From Phascolomyces articulosus (Eukaryota; Mucoromycota; Mucoromycetes; Mucorales; Lichtheimiaceae), in contig JAIXMP010000033.1 of NCBI GenBank assembly GCA_025677815.1, forward strand, positions 186,001 through 250,000: a DNA stretch of 64,000 nt, in the 5' to 3' direction. Both the position numbers and the translations under genes were made by a program. This document shows positions 62,388 through 64,000 of this stretch, piece after piece. Numbering within the stretch: position 1 is the stretch's first letter; the number at the start of each line of letters is the position of its first letter. The notes under the pieces are model-generated. The model was given only the letters and a program-made list of their open reading frames with translations. It had not been told where the DNA came from and ran no database searches.

Positions 62388-64000
62388 TAATAAAAAAAGT
62401 TTGGATTAACAGATCCTTTTTTTTGAAAACAAGTAATTGTAGCTTCATTTTTTTTTGACTGTCCCTTTTACTTTTTTATATAGATATATAAAATTAGATC
62501 ATAAGATAGTTGTTCACCGCAATGATCATAATATACAATTTTCGAGTTAATTTTACGTGGTTATAAAATATGAGGCATAAAAAAACTCAACTGAATAGTC
62601 TCCGACATTTTCTGGTTTTCGCATGTCTCTGTGCGGTTGCTTATGTTATTCATGACACAAGTTGTGAGATTGTAGTTGTTTCGATTGTTTAGTTCCCTAT
62701 TGTCCAGGCTTCGATCGACTTTCTCTACTGGGGCTGTACATGTTTAATTTAGTAATAAGCCTGGCTCGTGATACCTACAGACATACTTGGTTTTTCCCAA
62801 TGTATCGGCACCTAATGAGCTAAATTTCATTTGTTTTGCATCTTGTTTTATTGGATAGAATGCGTAGAATCGTTATCTAATATAAAGCATCATATGAATA
62901 AGAATAGAATCGTTAGCAGTATTGTTATCATCATGGGGTTGTTCGCCTTAAATTTATTCCGTATTATTATTCGTTTGTTGCTATTAAACAATACAAAACA
63001 TCATTTACAGTGAAACGTCACAGATTGGGTTTCTAGAGGCGAGTAGCACTCTATACTTTTGCTTTCACCTGGGGGTTATATTAAAATATGGAAAAAGTAC
63101 TATCTTACATGGCATTTGACATTCAATATGAAAGTAGCTGCTCATAGATTGACTTGAATAATATCCCGAGCTTGAATTGCTGAATGAAGATGGATCGAAG
63201 GCCAAGAAAAATATTACCTCTGCAAGTTTTACAAGAAAATCACTCGTAACAAAATATAAAAAATCATTGCTCTTAAAAATTATTTATATAATAGCATTTT
63301 GTCTCCCAATCCGTTTTTTTACGGATGGTATGAATATCCCCGTTAACATACCGGACGAGGTAAATTGAGGTTGAGCCCTGTAAAAACATGTTGGTAAAAG
63401 TAAAATCTTGATTGTGTTTACAAACTTTTATTTATTTATTTGGAAAGTGGTTCCTGAATTAGTATATAATATATTTTTGGCATGAGATGCAGAAAAAAAT
63501 CGTGGATCCATCCTTCCTTCAACAAGAATTTTATTATTAATTGATGCATGGGTAGAAAAAAAATGTTGTAATTTCTTCATTCCATGGAGCGCAAGGAGAA
63601 TTCGGTACAGTAGTAAACGGATCCAATCCCATGAGAATATTTCTGCAATTTGTTGGTTAAAGCATTCATTTTGATTTGTTCTGTTGGGATCATTTTGAGT
63701 AACCCTATCCCAAAAAAATCCTTTGCACCGCCACCGGAGAGAAAGCAACGCATTGTTTTTTTCTTCTAGTAACAATAGGATTTGTTTTATTATTGTTCTA
63801 ATGAGGTGTGATGATCATCCCATTTTCTTTTCATAACAAATAATATATAACGTGAGAAGAAGAATTTGGTTGTATATATAAAAATAATATATAAAAATTG
63901 GTTTATTATAGGAGATGTATAATAAAAAAAACGATGATTGTATAAGCAGGGTATTGAAGAGATATAAAGAAGATCATTATGAATGAATATGTGAGGGAGA
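62388..64000. other. Intergenic region to window end, with possible relics
   Basis: There is no intact gene. A plus-strand open stretch (about 63165-63270: LNEDGSKAKKNITSASFTRK) followed by DGMNIPVNIPDE before a GTAAAT donor-like site (63330-63365), and a minus-strand ORF at 63428-63775 (RVTQNDPNRTNQNECFNQQI, FSWDWIRLLLYRILLALHGM), look protein-like but match nothing I know. The final 200 bases are AT-rich. Confidence 0.35.

Overview
This 64 kb window is nuclear DNA of a fungus, most likely an early-diverging (Mucoromycota, Mucorales-like) species. The evidence is AT-rich DNA, dense short introns (mostly 60-120 bp, GTAAGT-like donors and TAG acceptors), T-rich intergenic tracts, and a gene set that includes the UFM1 ligase UFL1 (missing from most Dikarya) beside the fungal proteins Sho1, Aur1 and a metacaspase. 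I rebuilt the genes by hand-splicing. Every multi-exon model except the UFL1 3' region has clear boundaries and a total length divisible by three. Family names come from recognised motifs, because no search could be run.

Layout: 1-1 kb holds the 3' part of a Rab11-type GTPase, then a small unrecognised ORF (2.5 kb) and a 4.3 kb gene-poor stretch with a possible 49-residue membrane microprotein. 7.2-9.1 kb is a HET-domain protein. 9.9-11.3 kb (minus) is the osmosensor SHO1, divergent from UFL1 (11.8-15.3 kb), followed by the exocyst subunit SEC8 (27 exons, 15.4-21.1 kb). 21.7-23.5 kb is a second HET-domain protein paralogous to the first. 23.5-27 kb is gene-poor. 27-29 kb (minus) is a CaM-kinase-like kinase. 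30.2 kb is a small membrane protein and 31-33 kb a biotin carboxylase/BCCP fusion. 34.7-36.9 kb is LTV1 (40S biogenesis) and 39-40.5 kb is AUR1 (inositol phosphorylceramide synthase). 40.5-46 kb is gene-poor with a decayed RNA polymerase largest-subunit-like fragment. RER1 (46-47 kb, minus), a metacaspase (47.7-50.1 kb, minus), a class A DnaJ protein (52.4-54.6 kb, minus), SMU1 (55.1-57.4 kb) and a KH-like/RGG-rich protein (58.5-62.4 kb) complete the window.

Most genes are housekeeping (vesicle traffic: Rab11, Sec8, Rer1; signalling: Sho1, CaMK; RNA and ribosome: Smu1, Ltv1) and show no operon-like logic. The most interesting accessory feature is the pair of HET-domain paralogs flanking the SHO1-UFL1-SEC8 block. 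They share an exact 16-bp upstream sequence and differ by insertions inside the conserved framework. Other points of interest are an 11-nt and a 15-nt microexon, a stop-free in-frame intron that splits a DnaJ zinc-finger repeat, a probable GC-AG intron, and several gene relics in the gene-poor stretches.
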